From positions 1 to 64,000 of the forward strand of contig NZ_QSGS01000004.1 in the NCBI RefSeq assembly GCF_003467445.1: a stretch of 64,000 nucleotides of DNA. Reading direction: 5' to 3'. The number at the start of each line of letters is the position of its first letter. The first letter of the stretch is position 1. Below the pieces are notes generated by a model. That model worked only from the letters and a program-made list of their open reading frames with translations. It searched no databases and had not been told where the DNA came from. The position numbers and the translations under genes are program-made. This document shows positions 16,999-26,940 of this stretch, one piece after another. Source of the stretch: Exiguobacterium sp. AM39-5BH. Lineage in GTDB: Bacteria > Bacillota > Bacilli > Exiguobacteriales > Exiguobacteriaceae.

Positions 16999-19900
16999 AT
17001 GCAGCAGATGAAAATTGACCCGCACTATTTGTTTGATGTATTCGTTCAGTTATACCGGATGGTGTTCTTGATGGAAGTAACACCTGAGGGGTATCGTTAT
17101 GTGCGCGTCAGTGAACAAGGGAGACTGGCGTCCTCGCTTCCGGAGGATGTGAACGGACGATATTTGCATGACATGTATACGTCCAATGTCGTCAACGAAT
17201 TGATCCAGCATTATGACGAAGTCGTCGCAACGAATGAACCGGTCTATTTTCTGTCGCAGATGAACATCGAGGCCAATACGGCCCGCTTTGCCTCATCGGT
17301 CCTCATGCCGCTCGAAGATGAGGCCGGTAACGTATGTTACGTGTTAGGACTGACGACCGATTTATCAGAAGAGGCCGAAATGAAGTTATTGAGAAGCATC
17401 GAGAATATTGATTATTTGACGGGGATGCCGAACTTGATGAAAGTGAAACTCGAGCTCGAAAAGTTGTTCGCGCAACAAGAAGGTTCGGAAGCGACGAGTG
17501 TCATGCGTCTGCATATCAACCGCTTTAAAATCATCTTGTCCTTGCAAGGTGTGGAACAGTCTCATCGTCTGATCAAAGAGATGACGCGACATCTATCGGA
17601 ACTCTTGCCGAAAGGTTCGATTATCGGCCGCGTGGACGGGGAAGATTTTATCGCCGTGCTGCCCTACACTTCAATCGAGACAGCGACGATGCATGGGGAA
17701 CGATTGCTTGCGGCCATCGCGGCGTATACGTATCAAGTGGCAGAGACCGAGTTCGCCTTATCCGGTTGTCTCGGGATTAGCGCGGGGAGCGAGGACGCTG
17801 ACCGGGTCATCATGAACGCGTCGACGGCACTTCTCGAAGCGAGGCAAGCTGGCAAACAGGTCATCAAAGTATACGAGAAGGACGATTACGTCCAACATTA
17901 TATCGATGAGATGACGATTGAGATGGAACTCATCAAAGGACTGAAAAGAGATGAACTGAGCGTCGTCTATCAACCGAAAATCGGTTGTCAGGACGGTATG
18001 GTTCATTTTGAGGCGTTAGTGCGCTGGCATAGTGCGGCGCTCGGTAACGTCTCGCCGGAAACGTTCATTAAAATTGCCGAAACGTCGTTCTTGATTGAAG
18101 ACATCACCGGGTTCGTGTTCGATCGTGTCTGTCGTGACATGATGGAACATCCAAACCTGTTTGCAGGACGACGGGTCGCGGTCAACGTGTCACCGGTGTT
18201 GTTCCGGCAAGATTATATCAAGCAGTTATTACAGGTGCTTGCGTCATACGGTTTGAGACCCGAGCAGTTCGAGTTTGAAATTACAGAACATACACTCATG
18301 CAGGAACCGCTTCTTGGAATCCAGACAGTCGATTATTTGAAGACGAAAGGGTTTCGCGTGATGATTGACGATTTTGGCGTCAGCTACTCCTCTCTCAATT
18401 ATTTGAAGATGTTTGAGATCGACGGCATTAAAATTGATCGTTCTTTCATCAATCAATTGGATAAAGAAAACGGTCTGAAAGAGTACGAGATCGTCAAACT
18501 GATTGTTTCACTCGCTAAAAAATTGAATTTAGAGGTGACGGCTGAAGGAGTCGAGACGGAAGCGCAGTACCGGGTGATGGAACAGCTAGGCTGTGATGAG
18601 ATTCAAGGCTATTTCTTCAGTCGTCCGCTTCCGTTGATTGAAATCCAACAGGCGCTCGATGCGCTCGTCTATCAACATGCGATGCTACGACAGCTAGAAT
18701 TGGCCACGACTTCACCGTCGACGGCGCTCGATGGGCAAGAAGCTGAACGACTGAAGGCGCTTCTTCGTCTTGAAATTTTAAATACCCCGCGAGAGGAACG
18801 ATATGACCGCATCACACGACTTGTCGCTCGTACGTTGAACATGCCGGTCGCGCTCATCTCGATTTTGACGACGGACCAACAGTGGGTCAAATCCTGTGCC
18901 GGCACCTTGCTTGAAGGGACACATATGGACCGGAAATGGACACTTTGCGACCGAATCGTAACTAGTCAATCATCGATCGTCATCGAGGACGTGCAGACGT
19001 CTGAAGCGGGGACAAACAATCCAATGCTTGCAAACATCGGCTTCTATGCCGGTGTGCCGCTCGTGACGCGAAGCGGACATGTTATCGGCACGCTTTGTGT
19101 GACGGACGAACGGGCCCGTTCTTTTGACGAGACAGCGTTGCAGTCGCTTGAAGATTTCGCGCGTTGGGTCATGGCCGAAATCGAATTGACGGAACAGACA
19201 CGGGCGCAGGCACAACGACAACAGACGCTCGAAAAAATATATGAAGTGACGGCGCTTCTTGAACCGTTCGGCAATAAATTAAAACGAATCCAGACGGTGC
19301 TCCGGAACTGGATCGGCTATTCTCACTCCGTCATCTTCTCGACGGAATCGACACATCGCGTTTTGTCGGAGGATGGGGAAGGTAAGCTCGATTGGACGAG
19401 TGATACTTTACAACAACTTCATGCCCTGACGAAGATTGGGCATAAAAAACTTAGTCGAGACGAACTTGTGATTGATGGCCTTGAGTTTGCCTCAATGATC
19501 TGTCTCCCGTTGTCCAATGAAGGCAGAACGTTTGGATGGGTAGTCTTTTTGGCTGAGCATGGCAGCTTGAATGACATCGTCGACGTGGCAATCATCAACG
19601 AAATGACAGATACGATTTTGCTCGTGACCCGTTGGATGGAGAACGAGATTCGGCGCGAGCGCAAGCATCAGGAAGTCATCGAACTCATCACCCATGATAG
19701 TCTGACAAAACTGGCGAACCGACACTCGTTCATGACCGATTTGAGACAAAAGATAAATCGGAAACAACCGGTCTTGCTGCTATTCATCGATTTAGATGAC
19801 TTCAAACAAGTGAACGATTCCTACGGTCATCTGATTGGGGACGAAGTGCTTATCGAGACCGCAAGGCGTATCCGCTCGTTCAGTCAGAAATATGAAGGGA

Positions 19901-20181
19901 AAGCCTATCGATTCGCAGGCGATGAGTTTTTACTCGTCATCGATGGAGAACAAGAAATAGTCGAGACGAACCGGTATGAAGAGTTAATCCACCTCATTTC
20001 CCAGGAAATGATAGTTGGAGATGGCGTGATGCTGCGATTGTCGGCAAGTGTCGGAATCGCTTGCTCGAAGGACTACACGTCGCTCGATGCCATGATTCAT
20101 CACTCGGATGCGGCAATGTATGTGGCTAAAAATTGCGGTGGCAACGGGTATTACGTCTATGATTTTCACCAAGAAAATTAA
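16999..20181 (+). CDS. PAS-GGDEF(degenerate)-EAL-GAF-GGDEF cyclic-di-GMP enzyme
   Basis: 1060 aa, no membrane segment. Order: PAS-like sensor (about 10-130); degenerate GGDEF (about 135-290) with DGEDF at 213-217 in place of GGDEF; EAL phosphodiesterase (about 300-550) with intact FEALVRW (EAL at 338-340), NVSP, EITE, DDFG, KIDRSF and EGVET; a GAF domain (about 585-745); a second GAF-like region (about 760-885); and a C-terminal GGDEF with AGDEF at 973-977, a variant seen in active cyclases. No RxxD I-site precedes it. The protein could therefore both make and degrade c-di-GMP under control of several sensors. Ribosome site GGAGGTACAGT. It heads a four-gene unit ending at 22229. Confidence 0.9.
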   Translation: MQQMKIDPHYLFDVFVQLYRMVFLMEVTPEGYRYVRVSEQGRLASSLPEDVNGRYLHDMYTSNVVNELIQHYDEVVATNEPVYFLSQMNIEANTARFASSVLMPLEDEAGNVCYVLGLTTDLSEEAEMKLLRSIENIDYLTGMPNLMKVKLELEKLFAQQEGSEATSVMRLHINRFKIILSLQGVEQSHRLIKEMTRHLSELLPKGSIIGRVDGEDFIAVLPYTSIETATMHGERLLAAIAAYTYQVAETEFALSGCLGISAGSEDADRVIMNASTALLEARQAGKQVIKVYEKDDYVQHYIDEMTIEMELIKGLKRDELSVVYQPKIGCQDGMVHFEALVRWHSAALGNVSPETFIKIAETSFLIEDITGFVFDRVCRDMMEHPNLFAGRRVAVNVSPVLFRQDYIKQLLQVLASYGLRPEQFEFEITEHTLMQEPLLGIQTVDYLKTKGFRVMIDDFGVSYSSLNYLKMFEIDGIKIDRSFINQLDKENGLKEYEIVKLIVSLAKKLNLEVTAEGVETEAQYRVMEQLGCDEIQGYFFSRPLPLIEIQQALDALVYQHAMLRQLELATTSPSTALDGQEAERLKALLRLEILNTPREERYDRITRLVARTLNMPVALISILTTDQQWVKSCAGTLLEGTHMDRKWTLCDRIVTSQSSIVIEDVQTSEAGTNNPMLANIGFYAGVPLVTRSGHVIGTLCVTDERARSFDETALQSLEDFARWVMAEIELTEQTRAQAQRQQTLEKIYEVTALLEPFGNKLKRIQTVLRNWIGYSHSVIFSTESTHRVLSEDGEGKLDWTSDTLQQLHALTKIGHKKLSRDELVIDGLEFASMICLPLSNEGRTFGWVVFLAEHGSLNDIVDVAIINEMTDTILLVTRWMENEIRRERKHQEVIELITHDSLTKLANRHSFMTDLRQKINRKQPVLLLFIDLDDFKQVNDSYGHLIGDEVLIETARRIRSFSQKYEGKAYRFAGDEFLLVIDGEQEIVETNRYEELIHLISQEMIVGDGVMLRLSASVGIACSKDYTSLDAMIHHSDAAMYVAKNCGGNGYYVYDFHQEN

Positions 20182-20195
20182 TACGGAGGCATATT

Positions 20196-20954
20196 ATGGG
20201 CAAACTATGGCTAATCGAAGGGTTACCAGGGAGCGGGAAAACGACGTTTGCGGGAACACTCGCTGCGACACCGGGCTATACGTTTTATTCGGAAATCGAC
20301 GCGTCACATCCGGTCGATGTTCATGACGTCTATTGGGTCGAAGCAGGCGTCGAGACGGAAGGTGAGATCATCGATCAAGATGAAACCGGTCGATTTATAC
20401 GATATCGTCTAAACGAAAATCGTTCTGGGGTGGACGTTTACGAGTTGCCGTTCGATACGCATGTTGGCTTGATGGTCGGCCGTTGGCGTCGTTTCGTGGA
20501 GCGGGTCAAAGGAGAGGACGGAACGTACGTGTTCGAATGTGCCTTCCTGCAAAACCCGTTCACCATCGGCATGGTGGCCCAAGACGTCCCGAACGAGCGG
20601 ATTGAAGCCTATATCGAGACGGTTGCAGATTTACTGGCCCCGCTCGACCCGACCGTCGTCTATTTAGAGACGGCCGACGTTCCGACCGTGTTTCGCGATG
20701 TCTATGCGGAACGGCCGACAGAGTGGCGACGTGGTTTCGTCGAGTATTATACGACCCGTGCCTACGCTCAGGCAAACGGATTGGGCGGGATCGAAGGGAC
20801 GATTCAACTGTTGAAAGAACGGCAACGGCGTGAATTGAATTTGTTAGAGCGCTTGCCGGTCCGGACGATTCGTCTCGTCAATGACGATCGGGGAGCAATC
20901 AAAGCGTTCGATGCATTACGAAGTAAAGTGGAGGCCGACCATGCAGACGCTTAA
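20196..20954 (+). CDS. P-loop NTPase, nucleotide/small-molecule kinase-like
   Basis: 252 aa. Walker A GLPGSGKTT is at residues 9-17, right after the first strand, as in nucleoside and antibiotic kinases. An arginine-rich region (MVGRWRRFVERV) and FECAFLQNP, probably the Walker B/substrate strand, follow. The acceptor substrate is not readable. It starts 14 bp after the GGDEF/EAL gene with ribosome site CGGAGG, and its end overlaps the next gene by 14 bp, so translation is probably coupled. Confidence 0.7.
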   Translation: MGKLWLIEGLPGSGKTTFAGTLAATPGYTFYSEIDASHPVDVHDVYWVEAGVETEGEIIDQDETGRFIRYRLNENRSGVDVYELPFDTHVGLMVGRWRRFVERVKGEDGTYVFECAFLQNPFTIGMVAQDVPNERIEAYIETVADLLAPLDPTVVYLETADVPTVFRDVYAERPTEWRRGFVEYYTTRAYAQANGLGGIEGTIQLLKERQRRELNLLERLPVRTIRLVNDDRGAIKAFDALRSKVEADHADA

Positions 20955-21801
20955 ACGACATTCGGACCGATTTTGGTATATGGACCCGGTCGCTGAAACC
21001 GATCGTCCCATTTTAGGAGCTGTCGTCGGCGACAGCCACACACTCATGATTGATGCGGGGAATTCGGAGGCACACACGAACTTATTTTTAGACGCCTTGG
21101 CTGAACGGGGCATCAAGCGACCGACGCTCGTCGCGTTGACGCATTGGCATTGGGATCACATCTTTGGATTGTCGGCGCTGACCGATACCGTCTCCATCGC
21201 GAACACGGCGACAAAAGCCGGGATGGAACGACTTTTACCCTATGCCTGGGATGATGTTTCGTTAGCCGAACGGGTCGAGGACGGACGCGAGATTGCGTTT
21301 TGTGCGGAAGCGATTCAACTCGAATACGGCGCGGAGCGGTCGATGCGCGTCGTCTTACCGACGGTGACGTTCGATGATACATTCACCCTCGACCTCGGCG
21401 GGGCGCACGTGATTTTGAAGCATGTCGGGGGAAATCATGCTGCTGATGCGGTCGTGGCTTACGTACCAGAGGAAAAAGTGCTGTTTTTAGGGGATGCCCT
21501 CTATGCGAACTTGTACGCGCCGACTTGGCGGATGACCCCGACGCAGACGTTGCGTCTCCTGGATGTACTCGACCAGTTCGAGGCCGAGGCGTACGTGTGG
21601 TCGCATGGTCAAATCGTGACCCGTGCCGAGTATGAGAAAGACCGAGACATTTTACGTCATTTGGCCCGAATCACCCTCAATTTCCCAGGAAATAAAGAAG
21701 TGATAACTGCTCAGTATGAGCGTTTGACAGGTCTTGCCGTCGACGAGGAAGTGCAAGAATTGATTTCGTTCTTCGTGAACGGTTCGAGCGAGGAACTGTG
21801 A
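20941..21801 (+). CDS. Metallo-beta-lactamase-fold hydrolase
   Basis: 286 aa MBL-fold enzyme. The metal motif is complete: THWHWDH near residue 66, then GGNHAADAVV for the next His, FLGDALY for the bridging Asp and VWSHG for the last His. The family is broad (thioesterases, lactonases, phosphodiesterases); the substrate is not assignable. I start at the ATG at 20941 (GTGGAGG ribosome site) rather than further upstream. It overlaps the P-loop gene by 14 bp and its stop overlaps the GNAT start. Confidence 0.85.
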   Translation: MQTLKRHSDRFWYMDPVAETDRPILGAVVGDSHTLMIDAGNSEAHTNLFLDALAERGIKRPTLVALTHWHWDHIFGLSALTDTVSIANTATKAGMERLLPYAWDDVSLAERVEDGREIAFCAEAIQLEYGAERSMRVVLPTVTFDDTFTLDLGGAHVILKHVGGNHAADAVVAYVPEEKVLFLGDALYANLYAPTWRMTPTQTLRLLDVLDQFEAEAYVWSHGQIVTRAEYEKDRDILRHLARITLNFPGNKEVITAQYERLTGLAVDEEVQELISFFVNGSSEEL

Positions 21802-22229
21802 TGAACATTATACGGATTCACGATGAGGACAAAGCGTTTCAACAGTTTTTGACGAGTCGACTGCGGACGTTCAATGACACTCACTCGGTGCACCATCGTG
21901 AGATCCGCAACACGGAAGTCCCGGTCGTCCAGCTGAAAGTGGAACAGGACGGGGACGTGATCGCAGGGTTGTTCGGGAGCGTCTATTGGGGCTGGTTTGA
22001 CTTGGACCGGCTATGGGTCGCGTCAGAACATGCGGGAACCGGACTCGGGAGCCGTCTACTTGAGGAAGCGGAACAGTTGGCCGGTGAACTCGGGGCGACA
22101 CGCGTCAAATTGACGACGTTCTCGTTTCAGGCGAAGACGTTTTATGAACGATTCGGTTATGAGGTTGCCGGTGTGCTCCATGATTATCCACCGGGCTCGG
22201 ACTATTATATGATGACGAAACGGTTATAA
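21801..22229 (+). CDS. GNAT-family N-acetyltransferase
   Basis: 142 aa. The acetyl-CoA-binding motif A is clear: DLDRLWVASEHAGTGLGSRL (R/Q-x-x-G-x-G/A type), followed by the beta-5 region RVKLTTFSFQAKTFYERFGY. The acceptor is unknown. The ATG at 21801 overlaps the TGA of the MBL gene (TGATG). A GTG 3 nt upstream is an alternative. It is the last gene of the unit beginning at 16999. Confidence 0.88.
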   Translation: MNIIRIHDEDKAFQQFLTSRLRTFNDTHSVHHREIRNTEVPVVQLKVEQDGDVIAGLFGSVYWGWFDLDRLWVASEHAGTGLGSRLLEEAEQLAGELGATRVKLTTFSFQAKTFYERFGYEVAGVLHDYPPGSDYYMMTKRL

Positions 22230-22230
22230 A

Positions 22231-22257
22231 AAAGGCGACTCGCGCAAGTCGCCTTTT
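22231..22257. terminator. Bidirectional terminator between GNAT gene and guaC
   Basis: AAAGGCGACT/AGTCGCCTTT stem with flanking A and T runs, between convergent genes. Confidence 0.85.
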
Positions 22258-22258
22258 T

Positions 22259-23242
22259 TCAATATACTTTATCCCCATTAAAGATTGAGTTTTTCACCAT
22301 GACGTAATCGACAGTGCGCAATGCATCGAGATTGTCCCCACCTGAGTAAGAAATAGCCGATTGGAGATCTTGTTCCATCTCGGTCAACGTGTCTTGGAGC
22401 GCCCCTTTATGCTCGACGAACACTTTCTTGCCTTCGACGTTTTTCCGTTCCCCTTTTTGGAATTCAGAAGCCGACCCGAAGTATTCTTTAAGCAACTTTC
22501 CGTCCTGTTCGAACGTCTCACCCGGAGACTCGTCGTGTCCGGCGAACAGCGAACCGATCATGACCATCGATGCCCCGAAGCGAATCGATTTGGCGATGTC
22601 TCCATGCGTCCGGATGCCCCCATCCGCGATGATCGGCTTGGTCGCCGCCTTGGCACACCAACGAAGCGCGGCGAGTTGCCACCCGCCCGTGCCAAAGCCC
22701 GTCTTGATTTTCGTGATACACACTTTACCTGGCCCGATGCCGACCTTCGTCGCATCCGCACCGGCATGTTCGAGTTCTCGAACCGCTTCTGGTGTCCCGA
22801 CGTTGCCGGCGATGACGAACGAACCTGGGAGATGGTGTTTGATATGTTGAATCATCCGAATGACCGCATTCGAGTGACCGTGGGCGATATCAATCGTGAT
22901 GAATTCCGGCGTATGTCCGGCTTCCGCGAGCATCTCGACGAAGCGATATTCGTCTTCTTTCACACCGACGCTGATTGATGCATATAAGCCACGCCCATGC
23001 ATATCCTCTACGAACTGGAGCCGCGTCTCTGGGTTAAAGCGATGCATGATATAGAAATAGCCGTTCTCGGCGAGTAATAACGCTACTTTCTCATCGATGA
23101 TCGTCTGCATGTTGGCTGGGACGACCGGCAATCGGAACGTGAAGCCTCCGAGCGTCACGCTCGCATCACATTCAGATCTGCTCTCAACGACACATTTTGC
23201 GGGAATCAATTGAATATCTTCATAATCAAATACTTTATCCAT
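22259..23242 (-). CDS. guaC: GMP reductase
   Basis: 327 aa TIM-barrel enzyme that converts GMP to IMP with NADPH, part of purine interconversion. The catalytic loop [17 protein letters not shown] carries the active Cys near residue 175. Length and lack of CBS domains separate it from IMP dehydrogenase. Ribosome site AGGGGTG. A perfect PurBox lies about 150 bp upstream and a second near-perfect box in opposite orientation near the start, so purine repression by PurR is likely, as reported for guaC in Bacillus subtilis. Confidence 0.95.
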   Translation of the reverse strand: MDKVFDYEDIQLIPAKCVVESRSECDASVTLGGFTFRLPVVPANMQTIIDEKVALLLAENGYFYIMHRFNPETRLQFVEDMHGRGLYASISVGVKEDEYRFVEMLAEAGHTPEFITIDIAHGHSNAVIRMIQHIKHHLPGSFVIAGNVGTPEAVRELEHAGADATKVGIGPGKVCITKIKTGFGTGGWQLAALRWCAKAATKPIIADGGIRTHGDIAKSIRFGASMVMIGSLFAGHDESPGETFEQDGKLLKEYFGSASEFQKGERKNVEGKKVFVEHKGALQDTLTEMEQDLQSAISYSGGDNLDALRTVDYVMVKNSIFNGDKVY

Positions 23243-23256
23243 GTTGTCACACCCCT

Positions 23257-23269
23257 ATTTACGAACAAT
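23257..23269. promoter_or_regulatory. PurBox-like site near guaC start
   Basis: ATTTACGAACAAT matches AWWWCCGAACWWT at 12 of 13 positions, 15 bp upstream of the guaC ATG, in inverted orientation to the distal box. Confidence 0.45.
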
Positions 23270-23390
23270 TTAATTTGTTTAATGGTAAATACTTCGCCCA
23301 TTCGGTAATGTAACGTAAATTGCGATAGATGTCAAAGGAATACACTGAAATAACATCGAAATAATTGATTTTTAAGAATTTAACCTATCT

Positions 23391-23403
23391 AATGTTCGGT
23401 TTT
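23391..23403. promoter_or_regulatory. PurBox upstream of guaC
   Basis: AATGTTCGGTTTT is, on the guaC strand, AAAACCGAACATT, a perfect match to the PurR box AWWWCCGAACWWT. It touches the stop codon of the upstream diguanylate cyclase gene. Confidence 0.6.
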
Positions 23404-25499
23404 TATGGATATTCACTATGTTTCACGTGAAAAAAGACCGCTTTAAAAGCAGTCTTCAAACACAATGTATTGATTGCGTCCGTTGCTTTCGCCTGATAAA
23501 GAGCCAAATCGGCCAATTTAAGCAACCGCTTCGTCGACATCCCCGAGTGGTACTGGGCCACACCGATGCTAGAAGTCGTAACGAACGAATATTCTTCAAT
23601 CTGCCATGGACGTTGAAGGGCAGTGACCAGTTTTTCTGCCACCCGTTTTGGTGCATTAGCTTCCGTGTAACGGATGAGAACTGAGAATTCGTCACCACCG
23701 AAGCGAGCGACCACATCTTGATTTCGTAACACCTCGGTCAGGCGATTAGAGAATTGACGTAATAATTCGTCACCGATGTCGTGGCCAAGTGTATCATTGA
23801 TTTGCTTGAAACAATCGATATCGAGCGACAGGACGGCGAGCGACTCGTCTCCTTTTTCGTATCGGGCGATTGTCTCTTCCAGATAGGTAAGGAAATAGCG
23901 CCGATTTGGTAAGTCGGTTAACGTATCATGATAAGCCAAGTGCTTGAGTTGCTTTTCAAGTACTTTTCGTTTCATGATTTCACGCGTGACGGTCAAATAG
24001 TGAAGCAGTTGCCCCATCTCGTTATAAATCGCTTGAATTTTGGTCTCGAGCCAAATCCAACGGCCGTCTTGATGCAGATGACGGAATTCGAGTGTGATCG
24101 GCTCGCTCGTCGCCGTCATGGTCCACAGTTGTTGTCTCGTCGGTTCAACATCACTCGAGTGAATGAAATCGAGCGAGTTCTTGCCCTCATAGAACGACGG
24201 GTCATATCCGAGTACGGTTTGATGAGACGGCGAGGCGTAGCGGACTGTTCCATCACGCTCAAGGATACAGACGAGGTCGCTCATATTTTCCGTGATGAGA
24301 CGATACTGCATCTCACTCTGGTGAAGGGCACGTTCCATCTCACGCTTCTCGGTCATGTCGCGCAATAACGTCATGACGGCCGTCGTTCCTTCGTAATCAA
24401 TCAACAGACTGCTAATATCCATGTAGAGCTTTCGTCCTGACGGTGTGAGGAGGACGATTTCAGTATCTTGAACTGGATCACCTTGGCGCAATGCCTGAAT
24501 ACGTTCCTTGGTCGTTTCATGATATTCAGAGGCGACGAACGTGAAAAGCGATTCGCTCTCGATATACGTTTCTCCAATTGTTTCACGAGCTAGAGCATTG
24601 GCGTATAAAATCACGCCGTCTTTATGGACAATGATCCCTTCAGGAATCGTCTCAATTAGTTGACGATAACGCCGTTCGCTCTCCTGGGTCGCCCGCTCGG
24701 CGTTCTTCTCTCGTGTATGATCAATAATGATGGCGAAAAGTCCGGTAATATGTCCCCCGACTTCGATTGGAATGTTCAAAATGTCCAAGTCCAGCAAATC
24801 ATCGGTCTTTTGACGCGCGTTAATTCCATATTTGTGTGACTTACCGGACAGGGCGAAGCGGAGACATTCATCGACAAGTGCCTGTTCTGACTCCGGTAAC
24901 CATGACAAAAAGGATTGCCCTAGCAAATCGTCCTCTTCGTAGCCAGTGATTTGCGTGACGGCAGGATTAACCGATTGGACACGAAGCGCATCATCGAGGA
25001 TGAAGATTCCATGCGGTGAATAGCGTTGGAGCGATTCATGTTGATCTTTCAAAATGGATAATTCGAGTTCACGACTCTTGCGTTCTGTTATTTCCCGAAC
25101 GACCGAAATGACGTGGGTGCATGCACCCGCCTCATCGAAGACCGGCGTCACTTCAGACTCATAATAATGAGTGGGTAACCGGATTTCGTGCGAAACGGAA
25201 CATGTCGTACAAGACGTTTCACCGAGGCGATAGTCCTCGAAGACGACACTCTTTCGTTCTCGTACCGCCTTGTCGTAATGGCGTGTGACGAGCTCGGCCG
25301 TCGCAGGCGGGACCATGTCCTCGACACGTTTCCCGACATCGGCATCTGTCCAGCCGATCGCCTGCTTTCCCGGTTCGTTTACAAATACATAGCGATAGGT
25401 TGAACCGTCTACTTCCATCAGGAAGACAAAATCAGAGATTTTGTCGAACGTACGGAGCAGGACGGAGGAATAGTGTTGGATGGTCTGGTCAGCGTGCAT
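23403..25499 (-). CDS. Multi-PAS diguanylate cyclase
   Basis: About 698 aa, cytosolic. Four PAS-type domains in series (roughly 15-140, 150-265, 270-395, 400-525) are followed by one GGDEF domain. The active site ARFGGDEFS is intact and an RxxD inhibitory site (RNQD) sits five residues before it, so product feedback is expected. The N-terminal PAS has VFLMEVDGSTYRYV, closely like the start of the GGDEF/EAL protein at 16999 (VFLMEVTPEGYRYV), suggesting a shared sensor module. I place the start at 25499, where GAGGG is correctly spaced; an ATG 3 nt and a TTG 21 nt upstream are alternatives. Confidence 0.9.
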   Translation of the reverse strand: MHADQTIQHYSSVLLRTFDKISDFVFLMEVDGSTYRYVFVNEPGKQAIGWTDADVGKRVEDMVPPATAELVTRHYDKAVRERKSVVFEDYRLGETSCTTCSVSHEIRLPTHYYESEVTPVFDEAGACTHVISVVREITERKSRELELSILKDQHESLQRYSPHGIFILDDALRVQSVNPAVTQITGYEEDDLLGQSFLSWLPESEQALVDECLRFALSGKSHKYGINARQKTDDLLDLDILNIPIEVGGHITGLFAIIIDHTREKNAERATQESERRYRQLIETIPEGIIVHKDGVILYANALARETIGETYIESESLFTFVASEYHETTKERIQALRQGDPVQDTEIVLLTPSGRKLYMDISSLLIDYEGTTAVMTLLRDMTEKREMERALHQSEMQYRLITENMSDLVCILERDGTVRYASPSHQTVLGYDPSFYEGKNSLDFIHSSDVEPTRQQLWTMTATSEPITLEFRHLHQDGRWIWLETKIQAIYNEMGQLLHYLTVTREIMKRKVLEKQLKHLAYHDTLTDLPNRRYFLTYLEETIARYEKGDESLAVLSLDIDCFKQINDTLGHDIGDELLRQFSNRLTEVLRNQDVVARFGGDEFSVLIRYTEANAPKRVAEKLVTALQRPWQIEEYSFVTTSSIGVAQYHSGMSTKRLLKLADLALYQAKATDAINTLCLKTAFKAVFFHVKHSEYP

Positions 25500-25582
25500 C
25501 ATGTCCCTCATTTCAATCAAAAACTTTTTCGGCGTGTCATTCTCATATTACCGTATGTGAGGGCAAAATGTGTGAACATTCT

Positions 25583-25612
25583 AAAAAAGACAGGACTGTA
25601 CATCGTCCTGTC
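25583..25612 (-). terminator. Terminator of MFS gene
   Basis: GACAGGAC/GTCCTGTC stem (25589-25612), then TTTTTT on the reverse strand. It overlaps the MFS stop codon. Confidence 0.75.
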
Positions 25613-26795
25613 AAGCAGCTTGTTTCATTTCGGCACGCTCATGACGCCCATTCATCAAATAATAAAGGAACAGTGTGAAGAAGACGACACCGGCAAGGAG
25701 CAGATAGAGCGATGCGAAACCGGTCGACGGTATGATCAAACCAATGAAATACGGCCCGAATCCGAGCCCAGCGTCAAGGGCGATGAAGAACGTTGATGTG
25801 GCCATCCCCATCCGAGGGGGATCCGCCGTTTTCACGGCAATCGCTTGCGTACCGGACTGTATATTTCCGAAGCCTAGTCCGATCAACGCCCCGGCAAGTA
25901 ACAGCACGACGGCGTTGTTCGCCTGGCTCAAGACGAGCATGCCGACGGCGAAGAGAACGATGGCCGGGTACATGACGATATTGGCACCACGCGCATCCAT
26001 CAGACGACCGGTGATCGGTCGCGAGATGAGGACGGCGATGGAATAGACGAGGAAAAAGAGACTCGCCGCTTCGACGAGGTCGAGCTCGCTCGCATAGAAA
26101 TTGATGTAAGACAATACGCTTGAGTAGCTGAGGGCGGCGACACCGATGATGAGGGCGATCGGTAACGCCTTCGGCTCGACGAACGCACCGAGCGAAAGGC
26201 CCCGGACGACTTCCGGGTTGTCAGCTTCAGGGACATTCACGAACAAAGCGCTCCCTAGACTGATGAGACCGACAAGGAGACAGGCGAGAAAAATGACCGA
26301 GAAGCTCGTGTGTTGGCTCATGATTAAGCCGACGAACGGTCCAATGGCGGTGGCGAGCGTCGAACTCATGCTGTAATAGCCAATGCCTTCACCTTTTCGA
26401 GACGCGGGGATGATTTGAGCGACGATTGTGCCGGTCGCGGTACTCGACAGTCCCATCCCGAGACCATGAACAAAGCGTGTGAACAGTAAGAAGCCGACCC
26501 CATAGTCGAGGAGATAGAGTAAAATCGTAGCCGTGAAAAACGTGAGACCGATCAGGAGCGTCTTGCGACGTCCGATCGAGTCGATTAACCGCCCGATAAA
26601 AAGCCTTCCGACAAGGGTCCCGATAATAAAGATGCCGGTGACGAGCCCCGCCTCGCTCGTCGAAGCCCCGTACGTCGAGACAGCATGGACGCCAATCGTC
26701 ACCATCAATAAGAAGAAGATGAGTGTTAAGAAGAAGTTGACGAGAGAGATGATGAGGAAGTCTTTCGTCCATAATTTTTGTGCGGTCAGTTGCAT
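25611..26795 (-). CDS. MFS transporter
   Basis: 394 aa with 12 predicted membrane helices. The loop 2-3 motif GRLIDSIGRRKTLL (MFS motif A) is near residue 68 and a weaker copy (GRLMDARG) appears in the second half. It resembles the YwoG/YfhI-type sugar-efflux or drug-efflux group of Bacillus; the substrate is unknown. Ribosome site AAGGAGG. Monocistronic, with its own terminator. Confidence 0.85.
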   Translation of the reverse strand: MQLTAQKLWTKDFLIISLVNFFLTLIFFLLMVTIGVHAVSTYGASTSEAGLVTGIFIIGTLVGRLFIGRLIDSIGRRKTLLIGLTFFTATILLYLLDYGVGFLLFTRFVHGLGMGLSSTATGTIVAQIIPASRKGEGIGYYSMSSTLATAIGPFVGLIMSQHTSFSVIFLACLLVGLISLGSALFVNVPEADNPEVVRGLSLGAFVEPKALPIALIIGVAALSYSSVLSYINFYASELDLVEAASLFFLVYSIAVLISRPITGRLMDARGANIVMYPAIVLFAVGMLVLSQANNAVVLLLAGALIGLGFGNIQSGTQAIAVKTADPPRMGMATSTFFIALDAGLGFGPYFIGLIIPSTGFASLYLLLAGVVFFTLFLYYLMNGRHERAEMKQAA

Positions 26796-26899
26796 CTGCA
26801 GCCCGCCTCCTTATTCGTCTGATTCTAAATAGTTAATAAACATAACTAAAGCAGTATAACAAAAGGAGTCCGGTTTGTCCGAACAGACGCATTCCCATC

Positions 26900-26929
26900 A
26901 AAAAACCGATTCGCTGCAGCGAATCGGTT
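26900..26929 (-). terminator. Terminator of catalase gene
   Basis: Perfect 26-bp palindrome AACCGATTCGCTG/CAGCGAATCGGTT, followed on the reverse strand by a T run. Confidence 0.85.
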
Positions 26930-26940
26930 ACATCGAGCAA

